Positions 31,567 to 41,253 are shown, numbered from the stretch's first letter. The stretch is DNA of 64,000 nt from Bin5 sp965242905 (GCA_965242905.1 CBDETM010000002.1:1736001-1800000); one strand, 5' to 3'. A program made the numbers and translations. Notes: a model not told the origin generated them from the letters alone.

Positions 31567-32469
31567 TTACAATTGCACGTTCTCAAATTCATACTTCTCT
31601 TTTCGCACGCGCAGGTCGAAGTAGTACAGAACGATAGCAGTAACGTAGAACGGCATGACGATGATGGAGAAAAGCCTTGAGAAAGCAAGACTGAACCCGA
31701 TCATTCTTGACTGATCAGCGGCCGGGGCCAAGGCATCCACTGCATAGTTCAATGCCGCTCCGATCACTCCGCCGACCAAGCCCATAGCGATGACTATGAG
31801 TAAGAGATAGCCAAGGGTGCGCAGTACGAAGCCGCGGCTCAGACTCCAGCTGCGGCGCAGGGATTCCAGCGGACCCGTCCCCTCAGTCATCAACGCGGCC
31901 TCGGCAAACCGCCAGCGAGTCGACAGATAGAACAGGACAGCTGGAATCAGAAGTCCGGAGAGACATAGGCCGGTACCGCCCCACAGAGCACTACCCAACA
32001 CTCTAAAGACTATGTCCACCTGGTCAGGATTAGCCGGAGTGGAAAAGGCGTCAAGAATCTCGGCAAGGGAAACGCCAGAGTTCAGGATTCCGACCCAGAC
32101 CGGCGCCGCCAATATAAGCGCTACGCCGCTGATCACAGCCGAGACGGCCACGGAAAGGCCCATATAAGCGGGCAGGCGGCGCAGGCCACGCATGATCGCT
32201 GGGCTTATGGCAAGAGGGCGCCCGTGCAGCGAATCGATGCAGTGGATAATGAGCGACAGGTTTACGATGCCGTCGACAGGCCAAAGTACCAGGGAAAGGA
32301 GGAAGCTGGTAGTGAGGTCCTCTGCAAAGAGGAGGGAGAGTGCCGCGGCCGGGAGATAGAAGATGGCGGCGGTGCGCAGAAGGATGGCTCTGTGGGTGGG
32401 GTAGAAGGTGATGGCACGGGTCAGGAGTTGGCCGAAGGTTTGGGGGGTGGGAGTTGGGGATGTGTGCAT
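31567..32469 (-). CDS. Polytopic membrane protein, unknown function
   Basis: 300 residues from ATG 32469 (MHTSPTPTPQTFGQLLTRA); an in-frame ATG at 32553 would add a polar leader. About six hydrophobic segments alternate with amphipathic stretches: AILLRTAAIFYLPAAALSLL, FLLSLVLWPVDGIVNLSLII, LSVAVSAVISGVALILA, LCLSGLLIPAVLFYL, LGYLLLIVIAMGLVGGVIGA, LFSIIVMPFYVTAIVLYYFD. The layout, with FGQLLTRAITFYPTHRAILL at the start and ALMTEGTGPLESLRRSWSLS in the middle, resembles the membrane-domain proteins annotated as glycerophosphodiesterase membrane domain or DUF975-like. Function not known. Confidence 0.7.
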   Translation of the reverse strand: MHTSPTPTPQTFGQLLTRAITFYPTHRAILLRTAAIFYLPAAALSLLFAEDLTTSFLLSLVLWPVDGIVNLSLIIHCIDSLHGRPLAISPAIMRGLRRLPAYMGLSVAVSAVISGVALILAAPVWVGILNSGVSLAEILDAFSTPANPDQVDIVFRVLGSALWGGTGLCLSGLLIPAVLFYLSTRWRFAEAALMTEGTGPLESLRRSWSLSRGFVLRTLGYLLLIVIAMGLVGGVIGAALNYAVDALAPAADQSRMIGFSLAFSRLFSIIVMPFYVTAIVLYYFDLRVRKEKYEFENVQL

Positions 32470-32902
32470 TGGGAGGTGGCCGGTTTTTGGGCGGTGGGAG
32501 GTCACGCCTTTCTCTTTTGGTTTCGGGAGGAAGTTTTGCGGCCTTAGGGTCATTTTCGCCGCGTTTCTCTTGCTGACATTGTAATTGGGATTGCGTGAAC
32601 TGTTTAGCTTCCATTTTTGGGAGGGTGCAGTTGTCTGAACTGTGGTTTAGGGGGATTTGAGGGATGGGCTGTGATTTTTTTACTGACATGAAATGGCTTG
32701 TCAGGGAAGTCTCTCGAAGGGAGTTTAGTGTACGTTGACCTAGTTGAAGTCGGGATTCGCCTGCACGCTATTGAGAACATATGCTAGAATTCTCCCACGG
32801 GTCGTCGTGATGATTCGTCGCGTGAGACGAGGACATTTATCCGTAACTTCACAAGGCTCCAACAGCTTGGAAAAACTGTCTATTGCGCCGCGGATTCCTA
32901 AG

Positions 32903-33139
32903 ATGTTTTGCGAAACAGTATGGAACGGGCCACTGGTCGAACAGACCGTGACTTACCACATCGAGGTCGACGGGCGGCTTGTTCTGATTGAGAACGTGCC
33001 GGCGACGGTGAATGTTGAGACGGGGGAAAGGTACTTTGCGAAGGAGACGGTAGAGCGTTTGCAGCAGGCGGTGTGGAGACGGCGCCGGCAGGTTCGGACT
33101 GTTGAGACGCCGGTGTATGAGAATGGCGCGCTGGCCTGA
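32903..33139 (+). CDS. YgiT-type (MqsA-like) antitoxin domain without zinc cysteines
   Basis: 78 residues taken from ATG 32903; the frame is open back to 32744 and the true start is uncertain. The segment VTYHIEVDGRLVLIENVPAT then VNVETGERYFAKETVERLQ follows the YgiT-type pattern (RLYIVENVPAEVCxxCGERYF), but the CxxC pairs are missing: VNVETG replaces VCxxCG, and the first pair is also absent. It may be a metal-free antitoxin relative or a decaying gene. No toxin gene is adjacent; the next gene is a dioxygenase 50 bp downstream. Confidence 0.5.
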   Translation: MFCETVWNGPLVEQTVTYHIEVDGRLVLIENVPATVNVETGERYFAKETVERLQQAVWRRRRQVRTVETPVYENGALA

Positions 33140-33192
33140 GAAAAGAATCTGCCTTCAGTTCGTTTTGCGAGATAGTGTGGGAGGAAAACACC

Positions 33193-33960
33193 ATGACCAC
33201 GAATCAACTCGCGCTAAGTAAGGATGAGGTCCGGCTGTATCATGAGCAGGGGTGGTTGGGGCCGTATGCGTTGATCTCGGAGGGGGAGATGGCGGGGGTG
33301 CGGCGAAGGATTGATGAGGAGATTCTGGAGGTGGGGAAGGCAGCGGGATTGGCGGAGAAGGACTATTTTCATAACCGGCATCTGGATAATCGATGTGTGT
33401 ATGAGCTGCTGAGTCATCCGAATCTGGTGGAGAGGGCGGCAGGGCTGCTGGGGCCGCATCTGGTGCTGTGGCGGACGAATTTTCAGATTAAGGCGCCGCT
33501 TAGCGAGCAGGAGGAGTGGGATACGGAGGTGCCGTGGCACCAGGATTGCGCTTACTATCAGCCTTCGCCGAATGTGATTCTGTCGGCGTGGATCGCGGTG
33601 GATGAGGCGACGAAGGCGAACGGGTGTATGCAGGTGCTGCCGGGGAGCCATAAACGGCTGTATCCGCACATCGAAGACCCGGACGCGGAGATGTTCAGCA
33701 GAGAGGTGGACCCGTCGACGTTCGACGCGAGCGATGCGGTGGACCTGGAGCTGAAGCCGGGTGAGTTTATCTTCTTTAATGAGAGTACGCTGCACTATTC
33801 GCCGCCGAACAGGTCGGAGTCGCGTCGGTTCGGGATAACGCCGCGGCTGACGGTGCCTTTTGTGGATGTGGGCAGGCGCGAGGAGATTGATGTGCTGATG
33901 GTGAAGGGCGAGGATTATATGGGGTTCTACAATGTGGTGGAGCCGCCGGGGAGTTTCTAG
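33193..33960 (+). CDS. Phytanoyl-CoA dioxygenase (PhyH) family Fe(II)/2-oxoglutarate oxygenase
   Basis: 255 residues; ATG 33193 with GGGAGG upstream. The double-stranded beta-helix metal site is complete: HxD in VPWHQDCAYY, the distal His in FNESTLHYSPPN, and the 2-oxoglutarate-binding Arg in RRFGITPRLTVPF. Other family marks are NGCMQVLPGSHKRLYPH and LKPGEFIFF. Such enzymes hydroxylate small molecules, acyl chains or natural products; the substrate cannot be read here. The gene stands alone. Confidence 0.9.
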   Translation: MTTNQLALSKDEVRLYHEQGWLGPYALISEGEMAGVRRRIDEEILEVGKAAGLAEKDYFHNRHLDNRCVYELLSHPNLVERAAGLLGPHLVLWRTNFQIKAPLSEQEEWDTEVPWHQDCAYYQPSPNVILSAWIAVDEATKANGCMQVLPGSHKRLYPHIEDPDAEMFSREVDPSTFDASDAVDLELKPGEFIFFNESTLHYSPPNRSESRRFGITPRLTVPFVDVGRREEIDVLMVKGEDYMGFYNVVEPPGSF

Positions 33961-34137
33961 TTTTTAGCAGTTAGTTTTTGGAGCCCTTTGACATTTCGTT
34001 CGAGCCAGATCAGTGTAGAAAGCAGAGTGCAAGAAAACCATGAGACGTCGTACGAGCTTTTCGTAGCGAGGGAAATTGCGAAGATACCCTCTGCCAGGTT
34101 CCCGTCCGCCGGCATGGTCTTCACCGTGGAGATAGCA

Positions 34138-35166
34138 TTACCGACATCCACACAGCAATTCTTCAAGGGAGACAAGCAGGTCCAGGACCAGCACCGCCGT
34201 GTCTCCCAGCAGCGCAGGGTTGATGAACTCAATCGTATCGTCTGGGCTGTTGATACGTGATATGTCGTTGCCGGCGAAGGAAATGGTCGGAACCCAAGCG
34301 TCTCCGAAGCTGAAGTTGTCGCTGAAGCCAGCAGAGAGCCATCGCCTGCCGATCGTGAGGAGCACTCCCTCCCTTTCGGCGGCCTGTGATACATGCCTGG
34401 TCAACCAGGGGTTGCCCACTGCAAAGAGAGTTGTGCCGGATCCCACCGAATCCAGGTTAATCATGACCCAGATGTCGGCCAATTCTGCGTCGGTCAACTG
34501 GTCGACGTAATGCCAACTGCCGTGAAGTCCGGTCTCCTCTGACCCAAAGGCGATAAAACGTAGAGTAAACGGGAAGACCGAGACGGCCTGGTTCGACCAC
34601 GGAGGCTGCGCCAACCTCTCCGCCAGCGCCAGCAGCACGCCTACTCCGGAAGCGTTGTCGTTGGCGCCGACGGAATCCGGCGTCGTGTCATAGTGTGCTC
34701 CCAGGATGACCACGCCTTCACCGCGACCGGGAAGTTCAAGGATTATGTTACGTGATGGCCCCGGGGGTGGTCGGAGATCCTTTACCGTTGTCCACCGCCC
34801 AAAGTCTTGCATCTCCGGGCTGTAGCCTAACTCGGTAAAACGGACCATCAGCAACTCTGCGGACTCCAGTTCCTCCTGCGTGGCGCTTTCTCGCGGCCCT
34901 ACCACTTCGCTCAACTCGCACAGGTAGCCAAAAGCGGAACCGGCAAAAGCCTTACGGTCGGCGGCGTCGAATCTTGCTAGGGCAGGCGACGGTGGTGTGC
35001 TGGCCAGTGCCTTCCGCGCGATTTCGTTGCGCTCCTGGCAGGCCGACCCCGGCGTCGGAACGCCGGCCGTGACTGGTGGCTCTGCAGGGATGGGATTGCA
35101 GGCGGTCAGCAACAGGGCGGCAACGGCGACGACCACTAAAGACAGGGTAAACCGCTTGCCGGTCAT
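34138..35166 (-). CDS. M28-family metallopeptidase lipoprotein
   Basis: 342 residues from ATG 35166, chosen because MTGKRFTLSLVVVAVAALLL then TAC is a clean lipoprotein signal; upstream in-frame codons run through a palindrome. The M28 zinc site is seen in VVILGAHYDTTPDSVGANDN (His, Asp), GSEETGLHGSW (Glu pair) and MINLDSVGSG (Asp). The final ligand, normally His in HxPxDT, reads N in RINSPDDTIEF. The codon is AAC, one base from CAC. Activity is therefore uncertain. By family it would be an extracellular aminopeptidase. Confidence 0.82.
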   Translation of the reverse strand: MTGKRFTLSLVVVAVAALLLTACNPIPAEPPVTAGVPTPGSACQERNEIARKALASTPPSPALARFDAADRKAFAGSAFGYLCELSEVVGPRESATQEELESAELLMVRFTELGYSPEMQDFGRWTTVKDLRPPPGPSRNIILELPGRGEGVVILGAHYDTTPDSVGANDNASGVGVLLALAERLAQPPWSNQAVSVFPFTLRFIAFGSEETGLHGSWHYVDQLTDAELADIWVMINLDSVGSGTTLFAVGNPWLTRHVSQAAEREGVLLTIGRRWLSAGFSDNFSFGDAWVPTISFAGNDISRINSPDDTIEFINPALLGDTAVLVLDLLVSLEELLCGCR

Positions 35167-35206
35167 AAACGGTTCCGTCGGTACGCTAAGTCCCATAATG
35201 AGCCAA

Positions 35207-35243
35207 CCCTCAAGGGGCTGCCCTTGAGGGCGGGCAAGACCCG
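35207..35243. repeat. Palindromic hairpin in the leader of the M28 gene
   Basis: CCCTCAAGGG-GCTG-CCCTTGAGGG (35207-35230) is a perfect 10-bp stem. It is followed by a second small hairpin CGGG-CAAGA-CCCG and TTTT on the plus strand. It lies about 40 bp upstream of the peptidase start and may be a terminator for plus-strand transcription or a leader structure. Confidence 0.5.
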
Positions 35244-35255
35244 TTTTGTAAGCCA

Positions 35256-35498
35256 TCACCACCTGAAACTGTACTTCACAGTGCTTTCAGCCAGGAGCGG
35301 CATGAACTCATCAGTGTTAAGAGCCGACAGGTATGCGGTGCATTCGTTGCAGCGGTAGCCTTCTCCCACACTCATGTCACGAATGAATACCGACTTTTTG
35401 TCCCGTCTGAGGACGCTATGCTGGCCGTCTCTTATGCGACGGACACTCCCCCTTCGGTCAAGATCAGAAACAACGCGAGTGCTCAAAGGATAGATCAT
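35256..35498 (-). CDS. Possible small protein of unknown function
   Basis: 80 residues, with one CxxC (GYRCNECTAYL) and a very basic N-terminal half. It has no good ribosome site and no recognised family. It could be a remnant of a larger gene. Confidence 0.25.
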   Translation of the reverse strand: MIYPLSTRVVSDLDRRGSVRRIRDGQHSVLRRDKKSVFIRDMSVGEGYRCNECTAYLSALNTDEFMPLLAESTVKYSFRW

Positions 35499-35515
35499 CA
35501 GATTCGACTCGAATC

Positions 35516-36181
35516 TCAGTCCGCGTTGCGGGGAAGATAGTCGGGACTGCCAGGAAACATTCCTTGCGAGACGAACGCAATGGTGGACTCGTCAGTGATG
35601 CCTGGAATCTGCGCTGCAAGAGTCAGTGTGCCGTCTTCATGCGAAAATGTCACTTCGACATCGCTCGATAGAAACTCATGCGAAGTGTATTCGTATTCGA
35701 CTCCATCATGTTCTCTAATGGCGCGACCGCCTTTGTACACACCTCCTGTAACCATCGGCTCAGCCGGCCTGACAACGACCATCTCTGGTTTCTTCGGATC
35801 GTAGTAAGTGGCTTGAAACATATAGTCGAGATGACTCATCGGAGTCAGAGGATCTCCTTCAATGCTGACGAGAACTATCCAATGATTCGTCTCAAGTCTG
35901 AAATGTCCTGGCTCGTGACTGTATTCCGCCTTTTCGGGAAGTTCTCGAAGGTGAAAGGTCGCAGTCAGGAGTTCGCCGTTCAAGTCAGAACTTACGCCGA
36001 TTATGTCGGCGGATCCAGGCAACTCCTCTGCAGCCGAACCTTCCACGCTCTGCCCGGGCGATATGGAGATGTAACCTGGCGGGTACTGGCCGTAAATCGA
36101 CCGCTTATAGGGATTCGGTGGCAGAAACGGGCAGCCGTTCAACAGGACCACACACGCGGTAATCAGTAGCGCTTTTGACAT
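35516..36181 (-). CDS. One-domain lipoprotein paralogue of the giant repeat protein
   Basis: 221 residues; ATG 36181 after AGGAG. The signal MSKALLITACVVLLNGC has the lipobox Cys at 17. The mature part contains one copy of the domain repeated eight times in the neighbouring gene: ISPGQSVEGSAAEELPGSAD, IIGVSSDLNGELLTATFHLR with ELPE, a central Asp-rich strand pair (here degenerate: VSIEGDPLTPMSHLDYMFQA), and the closing DGTLTLAAQIPGITDESTIA. It is probably a surface-anchored relative of the giant protein. Domain function unknown. Confidence 0.75.
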   Translation of the reverse strand: MSKALLITACVVLLNGCPFLPPNPYKRSIYGQYPPGYISISPGQSVEGSAAEELPGSADIIGVSSDLNGELLTATFHLRELPEKAEYSHEPGHFRLETNHWIVLVSIEGDPLTPMSHLDYMFQATYYDPKKPEMVVVRPAEPMVTGGVYKGGRAIREHDGVEYEYTSHEFLSSDVEVTFSHEDGTLTLAAQIPGITDESTIAFVSQGMFPGSPDYLPRNAD

Positions 36182-36209
36182 TACTGACTCCTCTTGCTTA
36201 CCTACTGAA

Positions 36210-36430
36210 TCAAGACAACAGTTCTCCCACTTCAGACGAATCGATCTGCACGGCAACCCAGCCGTCGTTACCGGTCAGTATATCGTAGTTGATGCGAAGG
36301 AAGAGAACGCCGTGTTCCTGCCCCTGCAGTTCCGTGGCCTTGCCGATGACGAAGCGCTGCCCCTCTTATGTAGAGTCGCGCCTCTGTGATCGAGCGAGGA
36401 TTTACTGCGGTAGCCATATCCAGAATGCCT
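36210..36430 (-). pseudogene. Remnant of a lectin-like (PA-IL/LecA-type) C-terminal region
   Basis: Two minus-strand fragments in different frames join as AVNPRSITEARLYI and EGQRFVIGKATELQGQEHG plus VLFLRINYDILTGNDGWVAV. The pattern GQxFxIG...LxxG...LxLRIN...NDGxxxVQI resembles the end of PA-IL-like galactose-binding domains, with a frameshift and an internal deletion. It sits between the giant gene and its lipoprotein paralogue. Weak but specific-looking match. Confidence 0.3.
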
Positions 36431-39400
36431 ACTCGCTGCCGCCCGACTTGGACAGGACCTGGCAAGCCACTTTCTCCGAACCGTGCAGAAAATCATAGGC
36501 CTCAAATTCAAGACGCGCCTCTGACGTAATGCCGGGAATGTCTCCAATGAGCGTGATCGTGTCGTCCTCAGACGATACCTCAATGCTGGCGCTGCTCAGA
36601 TAGACGGCGCCAAGGCCATCCGGGTCCATTTTCCAGGTGTCGGTCTGCACAGCTTCATCAATAGGTTGGTGAACACCCTCGTCACGGGACGGAGAGAATA
36701 CGAAATAACTGGCAGACAGCGAGTAATCAGCGCCCTGCAACCCCGTCTCGCGGTCGTCGACCACGTCTACTGACACACTCCAACTGTACTCCAACGCGTC
36801 TTTGGGAACATCCTTCCTGTTGAATTCCAGCGTCTCCGGAACATCCCTGAGATGAAATACGACGACAAGCCTCCCGTCGTCTGTCAGAGCTGTGCTGACC
36901 TCGGTAATGTCCATGTATGCAGGCAGCGTCTCCGAGACCGCAGCGACGACGCTCTGGCCCGGCCTGATTGCCGCGCTGTCAGACTGGCACGAATCAGAGC
37001 CTATGCCCGTGATCGACGGACCGTAGCTGCTCATTTCGACCGCACCTTCAAAGAAATCATACGCCTTGAACTTGAGCGGTGATTCCGCTGTAATCCCGGG
37101 AATCTCCCCCGAAAGTGTTATCCTGTTTTCCTCGGCAGACACCTCGATATCGGCCTCCGCCAGAACTCTGTTCCCCTCTCCGTCCAGCCCCAGGATGCCG
37201 GCTGTGACAAAGCCCAGGTCCGTCATCTTTGCCGCCGTATTGCTGTCTTTGACAAGGGGATGCACGACATAACCGGCAGACAGCATGTAATCAGTACCGC
37301 CGTCGCCGGTCTCCGCATCGTTGTCCACGCCGATCGACACCTCCCAACTGTACTCCAGTGCATTCGCAGGCACGCCCGTCCTGTCGAATGTCAACGTCTC
37401 CGGAAGATCCCTGAGCAGAAAATCTACGGTCAAAGTCTCCCCGTCCACCTCTGTCGTGACGCCGCGGATATCAATGTGTCCAACCAGTTCGTGTGACACA
37501 TCGCCAAGAGCATGCGGATCGGAAACTGCTGCTGATCCTTCAGAAGGACTGTGACGACCCAGCCGGCCAAAACTAAATGAAGAAAGGCAGCCGATCTCCT
37601 CCTCACCTCCCAGATAGTCGTACACACCGAATGCAAGCCGAGAATCCGCGGTGATCCCGGGAATCTCTCCCGAAAGCGTTATCGTGTCCTCTTCAGCCGA
37701 CACCTCGATGCGCGCCCACGAGAGAAAATTGATATCGGGGAACGCCCCTCCCGCCGACTTCAGAACCCATGTGTTGGTCTGTACATCGTCCGTTGCGATA
37801 GCCGCACTCCGGTCGCGACCGCTGGAAACGGGTGGAGAAACGTAAATTGAGGACAGGATGTATTCAACCCCCTCAAAGCCTGTTTCCTGGTCGCCATCCA
37901 CGTCGACAGACACCTCCCAGCTGTACTCGACTACCTCTTCGGGCACGCCGCTTCTGTCGAAAGTAAGTGTCTCCGGAACGTCCCGGAAATGAAACACGAC
38001 CGTCAGGGTCTCGCCAGACAGGGACGTGCTGATCTCCGTCACATCCAAATGCGCGGGCAGGGCGTCCGAGACATCGTCGCTGACGCTCTCTCCCGGTGTA
38101 ACCGCATCATCGATATCACACTGGCTGGAGGACGTGAGGTTGCTTGGCGGCTTCTGGCAACCGACCTCATCGAACTCGCCTTGATGCCCGTGCGTCAGGA
38201 ACGAAAGGCGCGAGTCCGGGGTGATGCCAGGAATCCGGCCGCGGAGAATCATCGTGTCCGTCTCTGGCGATACCTCAAGGCTGGCGTCTCTAAAGGATCT
38301 GATGCTTTGCCCAGGCTGCTTTTCCCAGACACTGGCCTCTGCCACTTCGGCAATGGGCGCTTCGGTGTCGTCCCCTTCATGCCCCGGCCACACGATGTGA
38401 TAGGCGGAAAGAAGGTACTCAAAGCCGTCGTCGCCGGTCTCCGGGTCGGCATCCACGTCGACCGACACTTCCCAACCGTACTCCATCGAGCTTTCCGAGG
38501 TCCCCGTTCTGTTGAACGTCAGCGTCTCCGGAATATCCCTGAGTCGGAATTCGACGGTCAGCATTTCGTCCGCGAGGGACGTGCTGACTGCGACAATGTC
38601 CAGATAGCCCGCAAACACATCGGAGACGTCATCGGTTGCAGTCTGTCCCGGCACAACCGTGCTGTCGCCAACTGTACACTGGGTCGGGGAAGCGCTCAGG
38701 GGCACGCCCTGGCCGGGTGTAGCAGGACAACCGACCTCATCGGAACCGCCAAAATAGTCGTAGGCGCTGAATGTAAGCTGTGATTCTGCCGTGATCCCGG
38801 GGATATTTCCGGAGAGCGTTATTGTGTCTTCTTCCGGGGACACCTCAAGGGATGCGTCGATCAAGGTCATAAAACCATCCGAGCGGGCTTTCAAGACGGC
38901 GGCCTCCACCTTGCTGTCAATGGACGCCTTCGCGTTATTCCCTTTTTCGGATGAGGGCACAAAGTGGCTTGCCGACAACTCGTACTCAATGCCGCGATTT
39001 CCGGTCTCCCGGTCGCCATCTATATCGATCGACACATCCCAACCGTATTCCATATAGTATTCCGATATGCCCGTCCTATTGAACGTCAGCGTCTCCGGCA
39101 GATCCCTGAGATGGAAAACAGCTGTCAAGGTCTCACCGGACAACGATGTGCTCACCTTGGTGATATCCACATGTGAAGCGGTGGCGTCCTCAATATCGTC
39201 GGTTACTGTCTGCCCCGGCCTTGCCAGGGCCGCGCCGGAATCGCACCCGCGTGGTTCCAGACTCCTGGCGTACGGATCATGACAGGCGAACTGATCGTTA
39301 TCTCCGGGGAATTGGGCATCAAGAGTTGAAAATGCCAGGCGCGAGTCGGATGTGATGCCGGGAATGTTGCCGGTGATCGTTATCGTGTCTTCCTCGACAG

Positions 39401-41024
39401 AGACTGCAAGGTCGGCGTCGGCGAGAGTGCTGGTGGAGCCGCCGGGGCGTATCTCCCACACGCTGGCCTCCAGCATCTCCGCGATTGGCGCGATCGTGTC
39501 GGCATCAGTCCCTCTGTGTGACAGGAAGGCAATATGGTAGGCGCTCAGCAGGGTATCGAACCCGCCGGGTCCGGTGCTGCGGTCGTTGTCGGCGTCGATT
39601 GCGACCTCCCACTCATACTCCATTGCTCCGCGGCCATGCTCCGTGCGATTGAACCGCAACGTCTCCGGCAGGTCTCTGAGATGGAAGACAACCGTCAGTC
39701 TCTCTGCGGACAGGGAAGTTTCAACTTCGGTTATGTCGATATGCGCGGCCGGCACATCTGCTACGTCATCGGCTAAAGTCTGACCAGGCGTAACTGCATC
39801 ATCAGAGTCACAGTGACTTGGGGTTCTGCTCTGACTCTTCGAAATTAAGCATCCGACCCCACCGAAGCCGTCCAGATAATCGTACGTCCTGAATGCAAGC
39901 CGTGATTCTGTGGTAATGTCGGGAATGTTGCCGGAGAGCGTTATCGTGTCCTCTTCCGGAGATACCTCGAGTGTGGCGTCTGCAGCCGGCATGGCGCTCC
40001 CCGGTTCCAAACTCGAGACGCCGACCTTCATCTTGCTCTCTATAGGCGCCTTGGTGTTGCTCCCCTCTTCGGATGGGGGCACAGAGTAACTGGCCAACAT
40101 CTGGTACTCAAAGCCTCCGGAGCCTGTCTCCCGGTCATTGTCTACATCGACGACCACCACCCATGCGTACTCCGTAAAATTCTCCGATATGCCTGTGCGA
40201 TTGAACGTGAGCGTCTCGGGCACGTCCCTGAGATGGAAGACAACTGTGAGAGTTTCGCCCGACAAAGAGGTGCTCACCTTGGTAATATCCATATACGGAT
40301 CGGTAGCGCCCTCGATCTCGTCCGATACGGTTTGCCCCGGTGTTGTCAGGGCCGCGCCGGCGTCGCACCCCCAAGGTCCCATACTCTCTCTGAATGAAGT
40401 ATGGCAGTCCACCTGATCAGCCTCGCCGGCGAACTCGACATCATAAGCTGAAAATGTCAGCCGCGAATCGGATGTGATGCCGGGAATGTAGCCGGTGATC
40501 GTTATCGTGTCTTCTTCGGCAGAAACCGCCAGGTCGGCGTCGGCGAGAGCGCTGGTTGAGCCGCCGGCGTGTGTTTCCCATACGGCGGCTTCCAACATCT
40601 CCCCGATTGGAGCGGTTGTGTCGGCATCAGTCTCTTTGTGTGACAGAAAGGCGATATGGTAGGCGGTCAGCAGGAAGTCGAACCCGCCGGGGCCAGTGCT
40701 GCGGTCGTTGTCCACATCGATTGCAACCTCCCATTCATACTCCTTCGAGCCCTCACCATGTTCCGTTCGGTTGAACGTCAAGGTTTCCGGCAGGTCCTTG
40801 AGATGGAAGACAACCGTCAATCTTGCGCCGGACAGTGAAGTTTCGACTTCAGTAAGGTCGATATGCGCGGCCGGCACGTCCGATACGGCATCGGTTACCG
40901 AATCCCCCGGCCTAATCGGCTCCACCGAACCGCAGTGACCGGCCTCATGTGCGAGAACAGGGGTTGTCCCTGCGGCCAGCAAAAAGACAACAAGAAGAAA
41001 TCGGGCGCAGTTCCTGATCTTCAT
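36429..41024 (-). CDS. Giant secreted protein of eight tandem domains (1531 aa)
   Basis: The ATG at 41024 follows GGGAG. The signal peptide ends VLAHEA. Eight copies of a domain of about 187 residues follow. Each runs PGQxVxDDVxD, a hydrophobic stretch like MDITEVSTSLSGETLTVVFH then LRDVPETLTFNR, a Ca-loop-like DVDNDRETGxxGFEYxLSA, and a closing EDTITLSGNIPGITxxSRLxF. Cys residues near the domain borders may pair. Copies 1-2 and 3-4 match as a duplicated pair (copy 1 like 3, copy 2 like 4). The DxDxDxxTG loop suggests calcium binding and extracellular rigidity, as in adhesins, but no known family was recognised. No cell-wall anchor is visible. Confidence 0.85.
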   Translation of the reverse strand: MKIRNCARFLLVVFLLAAGTTPVLAHEAGHCGSVEPIRPGDSVTDAVSDVPAAHIDLTEVETSLSGARLTVVFHLKDLPETLTFNRTEHGEGSKEYEWEVAIDVDNDRSTGPGGFDFLLTAYHIAFLSHKETDADTTAPIGEMLEAAVWETHAGGSTSALADADLAVSAEEDTITITGYIPGITSDSRLTFSAYDVEFAGEADQVDCHTSFRESMGPWGCDAGAALTTPGQTVSDEIEGATDPYMDITKVSTSLSGETLTVVFHLRDVPETLTFNRTGISENFTEYAWVVVVDVDNDRETGSGGFEYQMLASYSVPPSEEGSNTKAPIESKMKVGVSSLEPGSAMPAADATLEVSPEEDTITLSGNIPDITTESRLAFRTYDYLDGFGGVGCLISKSQSRTPSHCDSDDAVTPGQTLADDVADVPAAHIDITEVETSLSAERLTVVFHLRDLPETLRFNRTEHGRGAMEYEWEVAIDADNDRSTGPGGFDTLLSAYHIAFLSHRGTDADTIAPIAEMLEASVWEIRPGGSTSTLADADLAVSVEEDTITITGNIPGITSDSRLAFSTLDAQFPGDNDQFACHDPYARSLEPRGCDSGAALARPGQTVTDDIEDATASHVDITKVSTSLSGETLTAVFHLRDLPETLTFNRTGISEYYMEYGWDVSIDIDGDRETGNRGIEYELSASHFVPSSEKGNNAKASIDSKVEAAVLKARSDGFMTLIDASLEVSPEEDTITLSGNIPGITAESQLTFSAYDYFGGSDEVGCPATPGQGVPLSASPTQCTVGDSTVVPGQTATDDVSDVFAGYLDIVAVSTSLADEMLTVEFRLRDIPETLTFNRTGTSESSMEYGWEVSVDVDADPETGDDGFEYLLSAYHIVWPGHEGDDTEAPIAEVAEASVWEKQPGQSIRSFRDASLEVSPETDTMILRGRIPGITPDSRLSFLTHGHQGEFDEVGCQKPPSNLTSSSQCDIDDAVTPGESVSDDVSDALPAHLDVTEISTSLSGETLTVVFHFRDVPETLTFDRSGVPEEVVEYSWEVSVDVDGDQETGFEGVEYILSSIYVSPPVSSGRDRSAAIATDDVQTNTWVLKSAGGAFPDINFLSWARIEVSAEEDTITLSGEIPGITADSRLAFGVYDYLGGEEEIGCLSSFSFGRLGRHSPSEGSAAVSDPHALGDVSHELVGHIDIRGVTTEVDGETLTVDFLLRDLPETLTFDRTGVPANALEYSWEVSIGVDNDAETGDGGTDYMLSAGYVVHPLVKDSNTAAKMTDLGFVTAGILGLDGEGNRVLAEADIEVSAEENRITLSGEIPGITAESPLKFKAYDFFEGAVEMSSYGPSITGIGSDSCQSDSAAIRPGQSVVAAVSETLPAYMDITEVSTALTDDGRLVVVFHLRDVPETLEFNRKDVPKDALEYSWSVSVDVVDDRETGLQGADYSLSASYFVFSPSRDEGVHQPIDEAVQTDTWKMDPDGLGAVYLSSASIEVSSEDDTITLIGDIPGITSEARLEFEAYDFLHGSEKVACQVLSKSGGSE

Positions 41025-41253
41025 TGTTCGTTCTCCCAGGAGAATGGGTGTTCCTGTTCAGATCTGAATGGCCTCCAAGACCGGGAGGCGTGTAAGACAA
41101 GGAAAGGGTGCTGGACAGACAACTGCCACATCGAGTTGAAGCGGACATCGAGTTCCTTTCTTGAAACGCCTGTCTTGCCCTTGTATAAACGAGCGGCTAA
41201 CGATTGACGGTTCCAATCCGGTCACAAAAGAGATTGTCATGCCGGAACTCGTT

